Positions 46,499-56,999 of a stretch of DNA of 64,000 bases are shown in pieces. The translations under genes were made by a program, and so were the position numbers. Numbering within the stretch: position 1 is the first letter of the stretch; each line of letters opens with the position of its first letter. The notes below the pieces were generated by a model. That model ran no database searches, had not been told where the DNA came from, and saw nothing but the letters and a program-made list of their open reading frames with translations. This stretch comes from Meandrina meandrites. Its lineage: Eukaryota > Cnidaria > Anthozoa > Scleractinia > Meandrinidae. The stretch is from positions 1,178,001-1,242,000 of the forward strand of contig OY855908.1 of assembly GCA_963693305.1 (NCBI GenBank), in the 5' to 3' direction.

Positions 46499-49400
46499 CT
46501 TAGGAAAAATGAAAAAAGATAGAAACAAGCCTATCGATTAAAGAGTTAACTGTACTAAATTACGAAAGAAGCTAGCTGCGCTAGTGTTTGTTGAATTAAT
46601 TGATTAAACCGCATCAGCACAAATGATTTTTTTCCGCAATAATCATTTCGAAAGGTTGTCCATATTCATTGGCTCATTTATTGTATATTTACCGAGTTAT
46701 GATGTGATTGCTGAGAACTTTTCCATCACAATTTCGTTGATTTTCATTAATGGAATGAACCAGTAATGAATACGACTGAAATTTCAAATGGTGTACGCGA
46801 CTTAATTAGGTTAAGTTGTAAATAATTTCGAGGGAAGTGTGTGAAAATGCCATATGTTATTTTTCCAGCTGGAAATATCGATTTGTTTAAGTCGTAACAC
46901 TGAAGTTATTAACCGGTAGCTGATGCCCTACTAGTACAAGTAAAATAAAAATTCTACACGAAAATCGATGTATAATTCGTTTATCCACATCTGTTCGCCA
47001 ACGACAGCGGTGAAACATAATAATTTCCTCTGCTATATTTATATATAAAAACAGCATAAAAAATTTAAGGGCTGGTATCTTAGCAACCAAACACACAAGT
47101 GTAACAAATATGCAGAAGGTTGTCCTGTTTGAAAAAAAAGTGTTCCGCGCTTCAGACTTGCCGAGAAAAAGGTCAAATGGTTTATTTTGTAATTCTTTAG
47201 CTCTACTTATGTTTTTCAAAAGCTTAAGCCCCGTGTATTATTTTAACCCTATGCTGCGAGAAATTAGAGAGAATAATTTTGTGCCTAAACAAACCGTAAA
47301 ATTATATTTGATATTTTATTCATTTCATTTTAATAAATGAAATATTCATTCAGGTTTCTTGTCTAAAGCTTCTTAAAAAGGTTTTGAAAGATTCTACGAG
47401 TAAATGCGACCCGATTCCATTAAATTAATACAAAACAGTTCTATAATCAGCATAAAGTGAGGCTGTACACATATCAATAGTTGAATTATCAACTTCATTA
47501 ACTGCTGAACATTTGGAGCAATCAATTTGCCGGTTATCGTCCTAACTGACTGACTTATTGTTTGTTTTTAGTAGACTTACTGAATATCTCTCCAGCGTTA
47601 ACTCTGCAAATAACTTATGATATTGAAGGGCGCGAAAGCCCAAGAGCAACAAGGTTCCCGATCTCGATAGACTTTGTTACTGATATGCTGTCGTATGTAA
47701 AGCAGCAGTGCCCGCAGCAAGAAATATAATCTTTCCACATTTGATAAAATATAATTCCATAATATCATTAACCTCCTCGTTCCACTGCGCGCTGGTCGGT
47801 TTGAGAAGCTATAAGTTACAGCAATTTGGCAGGAAGAACTACCGCGAAATGTCGATTTGTTTCTGCTCAATTAAGGATCATTGCAACATGCCCTTACAAT
47901 CAGTAACAAGGATGAAGTTATTCAATATGTATAATCGGCTGGAGCTAAAATGAAATTAATCTTCAAAATGTTAAGACTGTAAGAACTTCTCGCACACTCG
48001 CCCAGCCATTTCCTCTTCAGTGCATGCGCTTGCCTTCAGGTCAATCACGGTTTATGTTGGCCGTATCCTATTTTTTTTAGATTCTACACCTAATAGAGAA
48101 CAATGATTTCAATCCAACAAAAATCTCCTCTCAGACTGTTATTTATGTGAAACTCTTCTAATTAAAATCCGGTAATATGCACGCAACAAAGTTATCTGCA
48201 GCTCACTGAAAAAGTAAACTAACAATTTTTTTTAAGGTTGTCGTAAAGACTCACATACCGAATAATTTTTACGTAAATAGCTTTCCTATAATAAAATTAC
48301 GACGCATTTACCGTGTTAAGCTCCAGTGTCTCGCTTTCTCCACGTTGATCTCACAAAATAAGTCAGGCTGCCCGGTTATATCGACATTCATGGACCAACT
48401 CGAGTCAGCAGAATTACTTATCTGTGAAAACTGACAACGCTAATTGCACTGATGTACGTCACGTGACCACAGTATTATTTATTAACCTAACATATTAAAC
48501 GCTTAACTTTGCAAATAAAAAACCCTGCATAAATCCGCCTACACATGGGCATCATCTAGCACAACTCAGTAAACTGAATACATTTTTTTAGACAATTATA
48601 CTTGAGGCGGTTTTGCACTTTTCAAGCAAATGCAATTTGGTGCCAGTAAAAACACACTGTTTAAATTTTTATCAGGAACCGAAAGCGAAACTCCATTATT
48701 GTCATAATTCGAAACACTGACGGAGAAGCTCAAAAGAAAGTATTCTATTTCTTACCGCATACGGCATACGCTTATTAAATAAACATTCTTGCATTTTTTT
48801 TCCAGTGACACTTGAAAACAATTTAAATTTCGAAGTTCAAATGAAGAAAAGTGGATAAGAAATGCTTAAGGAAAAAATAGCAGTTTCCAAGCTATTAATG
48901 TTGGTTTATGTACGACTAGGAAAAGATGGTAAATGCCGATTGCCATACGGCTATGAAGTTATTATTTAAACAACTTATAAACGTCAACATCTCATTTTAA
49001 ACCTGTTTATCTGCATAAACCACGAAGCAACCTGCCTGACATTACAAGGAAAGGATAGAACGCTAGATCTAGGAAAAATCTTCAAGCATACCAATGTGCT
49101 ATTTTGTTTAGTTAAAAAATGCTTTACGATTTAACAACAAAGACACTTCAATTAGGAAAAATGTCATACAATTCCACCTGTTTTCAATTTCAAAATTCAT
49201 TAAATGTTTCTAAAGAGCAATAAAGATTATTTCATTTTCCCCTTTTTCATCCGGTAAAATTTAAGTTCCCGCTTAATTAAAGCTGTTTCGTAGTGGATTA
49301 CGAGTAATCAGTGTTCTTATGAAAACAAGTAACTTAGGAGAATTTGAAAGTCTTATAAAATGGATGTGAAAACTCATATCAATATTTGCATTGCAATGTC

Positions 49401-49711
49401 AATATTGAGTGTTCAATGTGTTAAGGTAACGGGTAACGGATAAATAAATTATTATTAAAATATCGGGGCGATGACAACAAAACTAGCGAGGAGGCTTTGT
49501 TTCAAGATTATGACAGTGTATGATGATCATGCCATGTTCCAAATACTTTACCAGCTTTTCCTTTTCTCATCGAAAAGCCAGCAAAAATGGCAAAAATATT
49601 GCAATATCTCATGCAAAGTTAACAAGTTGTTCTGGGTAGTTATAGGGCTGTTGATTGTTTTTCATTATCTGTCCGTAAATTGAGAATACAAAACTGAAAT
49701 TGCGGATTTTA
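46499..49711. other. Upstream region of the polycystin gene, no supported coding exon
   Basis: A 5' UTR exon is expected because a splice acceptor (CTTTTTTCATTTTTCCTAAG) ends directly at the start codon, but I cannot place it. AT-rich sequence without a recognised repeat fills the rest. Confidence 0.45.
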
Positions 49712-49747
49712 CAGGAAAATCCATTACCTGACGAGGGAATTCCACGT

Positions 49748-49810
<63 letters not shown>

Positions 49811-50005
49811 TCAAGTGAAATTTAACGTGGAATTCACGAGTCAGGTAATTGATTTTCCTTGAATCGCATAACCTTTTTAAAATGAAAATGTGGTGAATGT
49901 TGCGAATTTTAGCGCAGCCTCACTTTCAAGTCGCAATACCGCGCTGAATACCCTCGCATCTCTAGCCAATCAGAGCGCGCGAATTCTTTGAGCTATGCGA
50001 TTCTA
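49712..50005 (-). mobile_element. 294-bp internally deleted derivative of the tyrosine-recombinase element
   Basis: Read on the minus strand, the first about 95 bases (AGAATCGCATAGCTCAAAG onward) match the left end of the element at 50965, and the remaining about 200 bases match its right end, including the terminal hairpin (49714-49860). The junction falls at a shared GCGC, consistent with a microhomology deletion of about 2.3 kb. It is bounded by ATTTTA (49706-49711) and ATTCTA (50000-50005). Confidence 0.8.
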
Positions 50006-50964
50006 AGTAAAATTAGCAAAATCTCTTTAATGGTGTGTTTTCATTTATGGCTTCTCCAGAGACTGTCCAGTTGCTAATCATCCTTGTCAAGGCTTTTAAA
50101 TTTTTACTTTTAACATACAAAGCGTTTTCGACATAAGTCCCAACAAAGAAAGACGACGTATTTGTTTCGTCACATTTTATGCTCAAAACTAATTGCACAT
50201 ATATATTGGGGGTTATTTAGATCAGTTGATATATTAGGAAAGGCTTTCATTGGCACTTTTAAAACTCAACATAGGTTGTTTAATAACATGTTCTAAAAGG
50301 CCTATTAATTACGAATATAATCATTATTTATCATTTTTTCCTGATCGTGGTTGACAAGAAATATCAACGATGTTTGGTATATTCAAATTAGGTCATTACG
50401 ATATCTCATCAGTTTTGCAGTTAATCTTTATAAGAGCTTAAAACATTCCGCTAATCCTATCTTTGCACAAGAATAGTAGTTTATTTAACATCATGTTAGT
50501 CAACGGTTCATTTTATGGTAGTAGCAGAAGCCGGCATCCTATAGGAAAAGTTTAAAGTATAAACATTTTAATATTTAATTTCATTCTTGACTGAAACCAA
50601 CTTTAATTAACGACAACGGTTCAAAGCACCGCATTTAATCTTGATTAGGTCGCACTTTCAAAGCGAAAGTTTTAAACGATTATACTGTAAGACTGCAGAA
50701 AAAGAAAAAACGTTGTTCCTATTTATATTCATGACTCATACACAGGAGTTGGTATTCAGCTCGAACTGTGAGCTTGAGTGATACATTGCTGGTTTAACAG
50801 CTGACGTCACGGTAGCCATGCTGGTGGACAAGAACAAAGCATTTTCCTCCGCCGGGAAGGTAACTCTTTTATCGTGCAAATTCTGCGAAAAAAGTGTATT
50901 GTTTTGTCCACCAACAAGGCCGCCTTGTCACGCGGTTGCAAACCAAGAATAGGTCAACTTACTG
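50006..50964. other. Spacer between the two related mobile elements
   Basis: It contains a hairpin-like pair at about 50813-50935 (CTGGTGGACAAGAACAAAG against ATTGTTTTGTCCACCAAC) preceded by a CRE-like TGACGTCA. No gene is supported. Confidence 0.5.
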
Positions 50965-51144
50965 TAGAATCGCATAGCTCAAAGAATTCTCGCGCTATGA
51001 TTGGCTAGAGATGCGAGGGTATTTAGCGCGGTATTGCGACTTGAAAGTGAGGCTGCGCGGTATTGCACCGTAGCAACAACCCTAGCAACGCCATCACTGC
51101 AATAAAACAATTCGGAAACAATTAGAAACAATGCGTTTTCAATC

Positions 51145-52692
51145 ATGTTTTTAAAGCCATTACCATCTACAAAGGCAAAAGAGAAGAAAAGCGTTTTTGA
51201 AATTGGTGAAAGTGAAGTTTTTCCTTCTTTCAGACTAAACTACGACTTTTTGGAGTGTTTTAAAAAGCCCCTTTCTCTAGCGACTACAAGAAAGCGACGA
51301 AGTGACGCGGAAAAAATGGCCGAAGCCGAAACGAGCCAGGAAAAAATTGCAAGCACAAGTTTAAACGCCGACGAAGTACCAGCGTCAGTTGACTCAGTTG
51401 TTCGATATACAGAAGAAGAACTGACTGCCTTCAAAGAAAACATGGCCTCGGAAAATACGAAGAAAAGTACATGTACCTCCGTTCGCCGCTTGCAGTCGTG
51501 GTACATGGAAAAGTATCAAACTGAACTGAACTTGAACAGCATTTCTAAAACAGAAGCTCCTCGGCTTCTGAAGCATTTCTTTGTTGAAATACGGCAAACG
51601 ACCAATGAAAACAAAGGCAAAGAATACGAGCCAGGCACTCTGCAAACCTACCGTAATGGTCTCCGGAGGTATTTCCTCGAACGGGTATGTCCGCCGGCTC
51701 CTGACAACTTTGACATCGACAACTTTGAAGACGTCGCCACAATGCTCTCCGTGAAGAAAAAAGATTTGAAGAAGAAAGGCTTCGGAAACAAACCGAACGC
51801 AGCCCAGCCACTTGAAGACGATGAAGTTGAAAAGATGTGGTCAACAGGAGCAATTGGTTTACAAAATCCCCGTTCGCTTCTTCGTCTTGTTTGGTGGAAT
51901 AATGTTACGCACCTCGGCATGCGAGCTTTCAAGGAGCAGTACGATTGTCAGCTGGATGATTTTACAATCACTGAACAGTATGTTGAATACAAAGAACGGC
52001 AAACCAAGAACCGCCAAGGAGACGAAGGAAGCGCGACGAAACGGGCTAGAAAGTACAACAACAAAATATGGAAAACAGATGGAGGAGAACGAGACCCATA
52101 TCGAGCATTCACAGAGTATGTCGGACATCGTCCAAAAGGTGAAAAAGTTCCTCGTAATTTTTTCCTGACTCCAGTGGAAAATCCTATCACGAATGTGTGG
52201 TATAAGATGGTTCCAGTCGGTCGAAATAAACTCGCAAAGCAGATGCAGGAAATCGCCTCCTTCGCTTCGTTGGATGGAAAATTCACAAATTCAAGCGGCC
52301 GTAAAACAGTCATCCAAAGCTTACGAGACGAGTTTCACCCGCTGGAAATCTCGGAGCTCACAGGTCACGCAGACCCCGGTTCCATTGCCAGTTACAGCCA
52401 CAATCCCTTGGAAAAACAACGAAGAATGTCAAACAAGCTGGCTGGTTTTTCATCTACTGTTACCACAACTACCAACGCCAACAGGGGATCTTCGACACAA
52501 GTTTTACGGGAAGTTACTGTCAACAGTCCTGCCTTGCCAACAACAGTCGAGAACAACAAAACAACCATAAATGATGATGACAGCCACTCAGCGTTTACTG
52601 CTAGAGCTCTTGGCGGACTGTTTACCGGGGTAACGTTTACCAACTCCCCGGTAAATATTTCCATAAGCTTCCAGTCAAATCTTAACAAATGA
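51145..52692 (+). CDS. Tyrosine recombinase with DUF3504-like catalytic domain (Crypton type)
   Basis: This single-exon ORF of 515 residues encodes a predicted site-specific DNA recombinase acting in the nucleus. After a charged N-terminus, residues about 90-180 look like a SAM/core-binding helical domain (SVRRLQSWYMEKYQ, LQTYRNGLRRYF). The catalytic domain spans about 225-430. Candidate active-site residues are Arg260 in THLGMRAFKEQ, Lys284/Lys288, Arg386 in NSSGRKT (the first position, usually His, is Ser384), His408 in LTGHADPGSI and the nucleophile Tyr417 in ASYSHN. This order is typical of the domain related to Crypton transposases and to host genes derived from them such as KIAA1958, QRICH1 and the ZMYM group. 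A Ser/Thr/Asn-rich tail follows. The frame is intact, so the copy may be recent or functional. ATG 51145 is the first in frame. Confidence 0.85.
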   Translation: MFLKPLPSTKAKEKKSVFEIGESEVFPSFRLNYDFLECFKKPLSLATTRKRRSDAEKMAEAETSQEKIASTSLNADEVPASVDSVVRYTEEELTAFKENMASENTKKSTCTSVRRLQSWYMEKYQTELNLNSISKTEAPRLLKHFFVEIRQTTNENKGKEYEPGTLQTYRNGLRRYFLERVCPPAPDNFDIDNFEDVATMLSVKKKDLKKKGFGNKPNAAQPLEDDEVEKMWSTGAIGLQNPRSLLRLVWWNNVTHLGMRAFKEQYDCQLDDFTITEQYVEYKERQTKNRQGDEGSATKRARKYNNKIWKTDGGERDPYRAFTEYVGHRPKGEKVPRNFFLTPVENPITNVWYKMVPVGRNKLAKQMQEIASFASLDGKFTNSSGRKTVIQSLRDEFHPLEISELTGHADPGSIASYSHNPLEKQRRMSNKLAGFSSTVTTTTNANRGSSTQVLREVTVNSPALPTTVENNKTTINDDDSHSAFTARALGGLFTGVTFTNSPVNISISFQSNLNK

Positions 52693-52775
52693 CAGTTTTG
52701 TTTAGCCCAGAATTTGCACTGTTTTCGTGATGAGCTGAAACGCAATTTCAGTTTGACTTCTTAGTATTGCCTCAT

Positions 52776-52988
52776 TACTCTTTCGAAGAAGTGACGTATT
52801 GTATATGAAATGATTCATATATGAACTGCGGATATATATGAAGGTGATATGTGATCTTCGCAGTGAATTTCCAATTCAAGCAATTGGAATGAAGAAGCCT
52901 GATTTTTTTTCAGGCTTCTTCATTCCAATTGCTTGAATTGGAAATTCACTGCGAAGATCACATATCACCTTCTTTCGAAGAAGTTAAA
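52776..52988. repeat. Perfect 62-bp inverted repeat with 7-T loop, flanked by a direct repeat
   Basis: Arms 52841-52902 and 52910-52971 are exact reverse complements by inspection (AAGGTGATATGTGATCTTCG at the outer end), separated by seven T. The word TCTTTCGAAGAAGT occurs at about 52777 and again at about 52971, bracketing the structure. It lies about 150 bases after the recombinase stop codon and may be a nested foldback insertion. Confidence 0.85.
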
Positions 52989-53439
52989 CATTCAAAAACT
53001 TTGGACAAGATATTGAGATATTGAATTATTTGACTTTAAGGTGTAGATTTGAAAAACGTACCGGTTCTTTCTTTGTACTTTCACTCCAAATGTGCGCTCA
53101 TTCAGTGCAGGCTGAAAGGCTACAAACTGCTTGATGATTTTGTCTTGAGCTTATTACTTGATCTTGATGCTATTTTTAAGACTCCAGACGGTATGTTATG
53201 CAAAAACAACAGACTATTTTATGTGGTAAAGCTTGTGAAGAATTTGAAAACGAAGGTTTCCAACTCACCAGGTTCAAATAAAGTATTGTGAGTTTTGTGA
53301 TTCCTTGCTTGATTCTTATTCGCTGGCGCCTGACAGTTTGACAGTTGATTTGAGGAGCTGTTCATGATGGTTTTACTCCAGCGCGCGCTAAAATTCGCAA
53401 CATTCACCAAATTTTCATTTTTAAAAGGTTATGCGATTC

Positions 53440-53489
53440 AAGGAAAATCCATTACCTGACTCGTGAATTCCACGTTAAATTTCACTTGA

Positions 53490-53552
<63 letters not shown>

Positions 53553-53587
53553 ACATGGAATTCCCTCGTCAGGTAATGGATTTTCCT
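53440..53587. repeat. Terminal hairpin of the recombinase element
   Basis: Arms of about 64 bases (GGAAAATCCATTACCTGAC, AATTCCACGTTAAATTTCAC, AAAAACCGATATCGCAC) pair around a 17-base loop holding ATCGC-GAA-GCGAT. The same structure lies at 49714-49860 in the deleted copy. The loop word GAATCGC also occurs at both element ends. Confidence 0.85.
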
Positions 53588-53594
53588 ATAGAAT

Positions 53595-54495
53595 ACTTTA
53601 CAAAAGTGGAGTATTACTCAGGCTGTAACAGACGGGCGGGGGCAACCGCTAGATACGCACAAACCTCCGGTAATTAGAGGTAAATTGCTGCCAAAAAAAA
53701 CCATACGTTACTGGATAAGCAGATTACCGGAGTGCGTTCGACGCCTTCAATGGCTAAAAACAAGGCGAGTCCTAAAATGAAATTTCAAAGTTTGAGAACT
53801 GAGACGAATAAATTACAACTTGGATTTTGCCTAAAGCCTCTAGATTGCTTTGTAAGTGACCAAACCTATTCAAACGTCTTGAAAATTGACTCTGCAGAAG
53901 CTGGAAGTGTATATTTATTTGTTTTAGATTGGAGCAACAAAGTATTTCAGGTACTCACCCGCGTTATTCTCAAAATATTATTTTCGGGTCAAAGTTTATT
54001 TTCACATTGTTTTCATTCGATTCCTGTTTTTTTTTTTTAGTATTCAAGTAATATCGCAACGTTGGCATTTAAATTCTTAAAACCTGTACCTCGATTTCAC
54101 CTTAAACCCACTCGAAAAGGTGGATTTCGAACAGTCCCAATGCATACGTTTATGTTCATAAATATACGAGGAAATTGCGTGGACGGCACGGGTTACAATT
54201 TTTTTTCGCAGACGTCCACATGTTTCTTTCCGTCTATTCCATCAGCCCTCAAAATTATAAACACGACAGTTAAAATACACCTAAATGTTGATATAAAAAA
54301 TGCCGGGACGCAGTTTTTTCTCATTTTTACCTAAAATTTCAGAAACAATTAACATGAGGTATAAATTATTTCCGAATTTCGTGCTTTTCTCGCGATATTT
54401 GTCAAATACCCATTATTCAATGCACAAAAATCTTCCCGAGATATTGAAATTGTGCAAAGCGCGTTTATCACAGCTGAAATAAATTTTAATGGCGT
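53595..54495. other. Region between the recombinase element and the TATA promoter
   Basis: Short open frames around 53732-54334 have no recognisable domain. A poly-T run lies near 54028. Nothing firm can be annotated. Confidence 0.45.
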
Positions 54496-54504
54496 ATATA
54501 AAGA
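54496..54504 (+). promoter_or_regulatory. TATA box of an unassigned transcript
   Basis: TATATAAAG is followed about 95 bases later by a consensus 5' splice site (TTCGG then GTAAGT at 54599). A start near 54527 would give a first exon of about 70 bases that ends with a short possible coding start (ATG at 54582, phase 2). The downstream exon-like units on the same strand make a spliced transcript plausible. Confidence 0.45.
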
Positions 54505-54526
54505 AGTCTCAAAGGGCACGCCGATC

Positions 54527-54598
54527 ATTTTGTTGTTGGTCACAGTTATGTGAAACCTTTCGTAACCTTCATCTTTTTCGATGTGCTTTGTCTTCGGG
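54527..54598 (+). ncRNA. Candidate first exon of a spliced transcript leading into the exon-like repeats
   Basis: It is bounded by the TATA box upstream and a strong GTAAGT donor downstream. I cannot connect it to a conserved protein. Joined reading through the next exon-like unit reaches stop codons quickly, so I favour a non-coding or very short coding RNA. This is inference from splice signals only. Confidence 0.3.
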
Positions 54599-55423
54599 TA
54601 AGTCCACGTTTTCTATCTTCCCTTTGCTGTTTATTCAATCTAGTTTTCATGGCTTATTATAGCTTTTCTTTTTGATTTTTCCGTTAAACGGTCATCTTAG
54701 TCATTTTTTATCTCGTTCCAGCCATTCTATGGCGGGCTTATCGCCAATCGTTGTTTAAGTTGGTTTGGTTCAAGTCTCGGCTAAAGCACTGATTTACATG
54801 AAACCAAACAAGTTTATTTCTTCGTTCGTTGGGCTGATTACGGAATATGAGATTAGACTGTTTTATCCGGCCGCAACTATACTGTTAATTCGTTCAGTTG
54901 CACGTAAGTGAAACGTTCGGAGAGCTGCCGCGTATATTTTTCGCCAGTGGCAAATATTTGCATAACACCAGTAATTTCCATAACTTTTACAAAGTTTATT
55001 TCACAGGCCGAGAGAGGGAGTTGTTGTAAATGGCTGACGTAGACTTTTATTGACGCTGAAGAGCAATACAAATAAAGCAACACACCCTGCAACGACGATC
55101 TCGTTTGGTTTAATTACAGGTAAAGTTTGTTTGATCTACTGAAAATAACCGTTGAACAAACGGCCACTTTGTGCTGTTCCTTTAGTTTTGATAACAGTTT
55201 ACTGCTAGAAACATATAAATGTACGAAGAATCGAGCCCGTTATGAAAAAACTTGGTAAAGGGAGAGATCAAGAAAACTACCTTCTCTCTTCACGTTCATT
55301 CATACTTGATCGCATATGGCTGTGGATTATACATGATACGACTATAATCAAACTTATTTCCCCGCTGACAAGGCTACTAAATTGCTACTAATGAAATTGT
55401 GAACGTTTTCCTTTCTCTTTCAG

Positions 55424-55501
55424 TCCACAGCACGAACAGAGGTATGTTCAAAGGAATTCAGTGTAGCCATTTTGGAGCAGTCGTGTTCAGCTTTAACGCC
55501 G
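55424..55501 (+). other. Exon-like unit 1 of the GTGTAGCCATTTTGGA family
   Basis: It is preceded by a polypyrimidine tract and CAG and ends at a GTAATC donor. It shares CAGTGTAGCCATTTTGGA with units 3 and 4. It is the most diverged copy. Confidence 0.45.
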
Positions 55502-56435
55502 GTAATCACCAGTTCAAAGCCAGTGAGATGCTGTCATTCCTTCCTGAGTGGTCTCCTCGTCATGCTGGAAAGATAAGTCAAACAAAATTCACCATGAAAT
55601 TATTGTCCAACACATTACTTTATGTATTCTGTTTGTGATTTTGTTTCAGAATATTTGGTTGTGACCTAAGTACGATTAAACTAAGTCCATAATTAGCGTG
55701 AATTGGAAGTTTTTGTCCTGCGCTATTGACGTTTATATTAGCAATGGAAGAGATCTTTTACACACGAGAATTTTGAACTAAGTAACTTTAATTTATTTTT
55801 TGATGTGAAAAACAGTACCAAATATCCAACATACGCTGAATTTGTTTTTGAGAGTTGTCTCGCTTGAAATTGTTCTCATGTCTACACTTTGCCTGTTTTA
55901 AAATAAGCAATTTCGTTTATTAGAATGATTCATTTCAAGAAAGTTCTATTGTCACGACATATTCAAGATGATCTTTGTTTTCATTGTCTTAGGATTTTCA
56001 ATGGTGTTCTAAGAATATGTCAGGTTGGAAAAACTGCACGATACGGTACATCTATTCTGGAACTCGGCGAGGGACTATTGAAGCAAACTAAGTACGAAAG
56101 ATTATTTTTTGGTTCTGACATTTCCCGTGTGCATTTGAATTAGCCAAGATTAAGAACTTCTGAGTAATTTGGTTGTTAATTATGATTTTGGATAGTTTGA
56201 GAGATAAATAGACAAATTGAACTGAGCTTTGGTTCTCTGACAGAGCGTAGCTTCCTATGTTCAGTATTTCCAGGCTAACACAGTCATCCATGCTCCACTG
56301 ACAATAGTAGCCACTTCAATTCTCCTTACCTCACTTGTTCTCTTCTCATATGACGTAGTGATCAGTAAACCAGAAACAAAGTTGATAGCAAATGTTCGAC
56401 TTAACAAAAGGAACAATGGGTTTTCTTTTTTCCAG

Positions 56436-56524
56436 GTGAAACAAGAGCATACAGCCAATGTGGATCACAGTGCGTAGCCCTTGAACTCGGGTGCAAGTTA
56501 GCTACTGGAAACATCTTATAAATA
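56436..56524 (+). other. Exon-like unit 2
   Basis: The acceptor TTTTCTTTTTTCCAG and donor GTTAAT bound a segment related to units 3 and 4 (AGCCAATGTGGATCACAGTGC, CTTGAACTCGGGTGCAAGTT, TGGAAAC). The downstream intron-like part also shares GATCAAAATCTTATGTCTCG with the satellite intron. Confidence 0.5.
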
Positions 56525-56901
56525 GTTAATTTCACAGATTCTACACAGTTCCACGTAATTCCACCCAGTTGTCTTATCGTTTTATGATCAAAATCTTATG
56601 TCTCGTTACTTACAATCAAGTGTCTCATCAAAGGGTTATTGTGTTGATATAGTTAATTTCTCACAACTAACATTTACAGAAAAAACAAATGCAATCAGTT
56701 TGGAGAACTTATATTTCAAGTCTTGGGCTGGAGGGGTTGACATCCAGTTCGATTATTTCCTGTAACCAACGTGAAACATTCGATTATCGTATTTGTCTTT
56801 AAATTATTGTTCAGTGCACAGAATCAAACTTTTCCCTAGACATTTGACTTTGACGAAGGAAAATAGCTTAAGTTGATAATGTCTCCTCTTGTTTTCACCA
56901 G

Positions 56902-56997
56902 GTTGAAAGAAAGTGCAGCCATTTTGGATTGCAGTGTGAAGCTCTTGGACTCTGACCCGAGTTGACTAATAGAAAACATCGATCTGTTTTCAGATAA
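56902..56997 (+). other. Exon-like unit 3
   Basis: The acceptor TTGTTTTCACCAG is followed by GAAAGTGCAGCCATTTTGG and GAAGCTCTTGGACTCTG, nearly identical to unit 4. The intron after it contains GACCAAAAAGTAAAGTCTCC and TTACCATA, a diverged copy of the satellite intron. Confidence 0.55.
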
Positions 56998-56999
56998 GT

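Larger units (their letters stand above)
50965..53588 (+). mobile_element. Crypton-like tyrosine-recombinase DNA element with hairpin terminus
   Basis: The element begins TAGAATCGCATAGCTC and ends with GGTTATGCGATTC followed by a ~145-bp hairpin (53440-53587). TAGAAT recurs immediately outside the right end (53589-53594). It carries one long ORF for a tyrosine recombinase and a second, perfect inverted repeat downstream of it. Boundaries are supported by the deleted derivative at 49712-50005, which shares both ends. Confidence 0.75.

Noticed and set aside
50819..50862. First-exon-like ATG segment with a GTAACT donor and upstream CRE-like TGACGTCA
   Set aside because: The segment is one arm of a local inverted repeat (GGTGGACAAGAACAAAG against CTTTGTTTTGTCCACC-like sequence) and no downstream exon could be joined.
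49712..53588. Reading the two hairpins as long terminal inverted repeats of a single 3.9-kb element
   Set aside because: The similarity beyond the hairpins shows that 49712-50005 is a complete miniature of the 50965-53588 element with both of its ends, so two separate elements explain the data better.
53732..54334. Two overlapping plus-strand frames of 90-102 codons
   Set aside because: No domain, no convincing splice partners, and poly-T low complexity at the end; they could be real only with transcript evidence.
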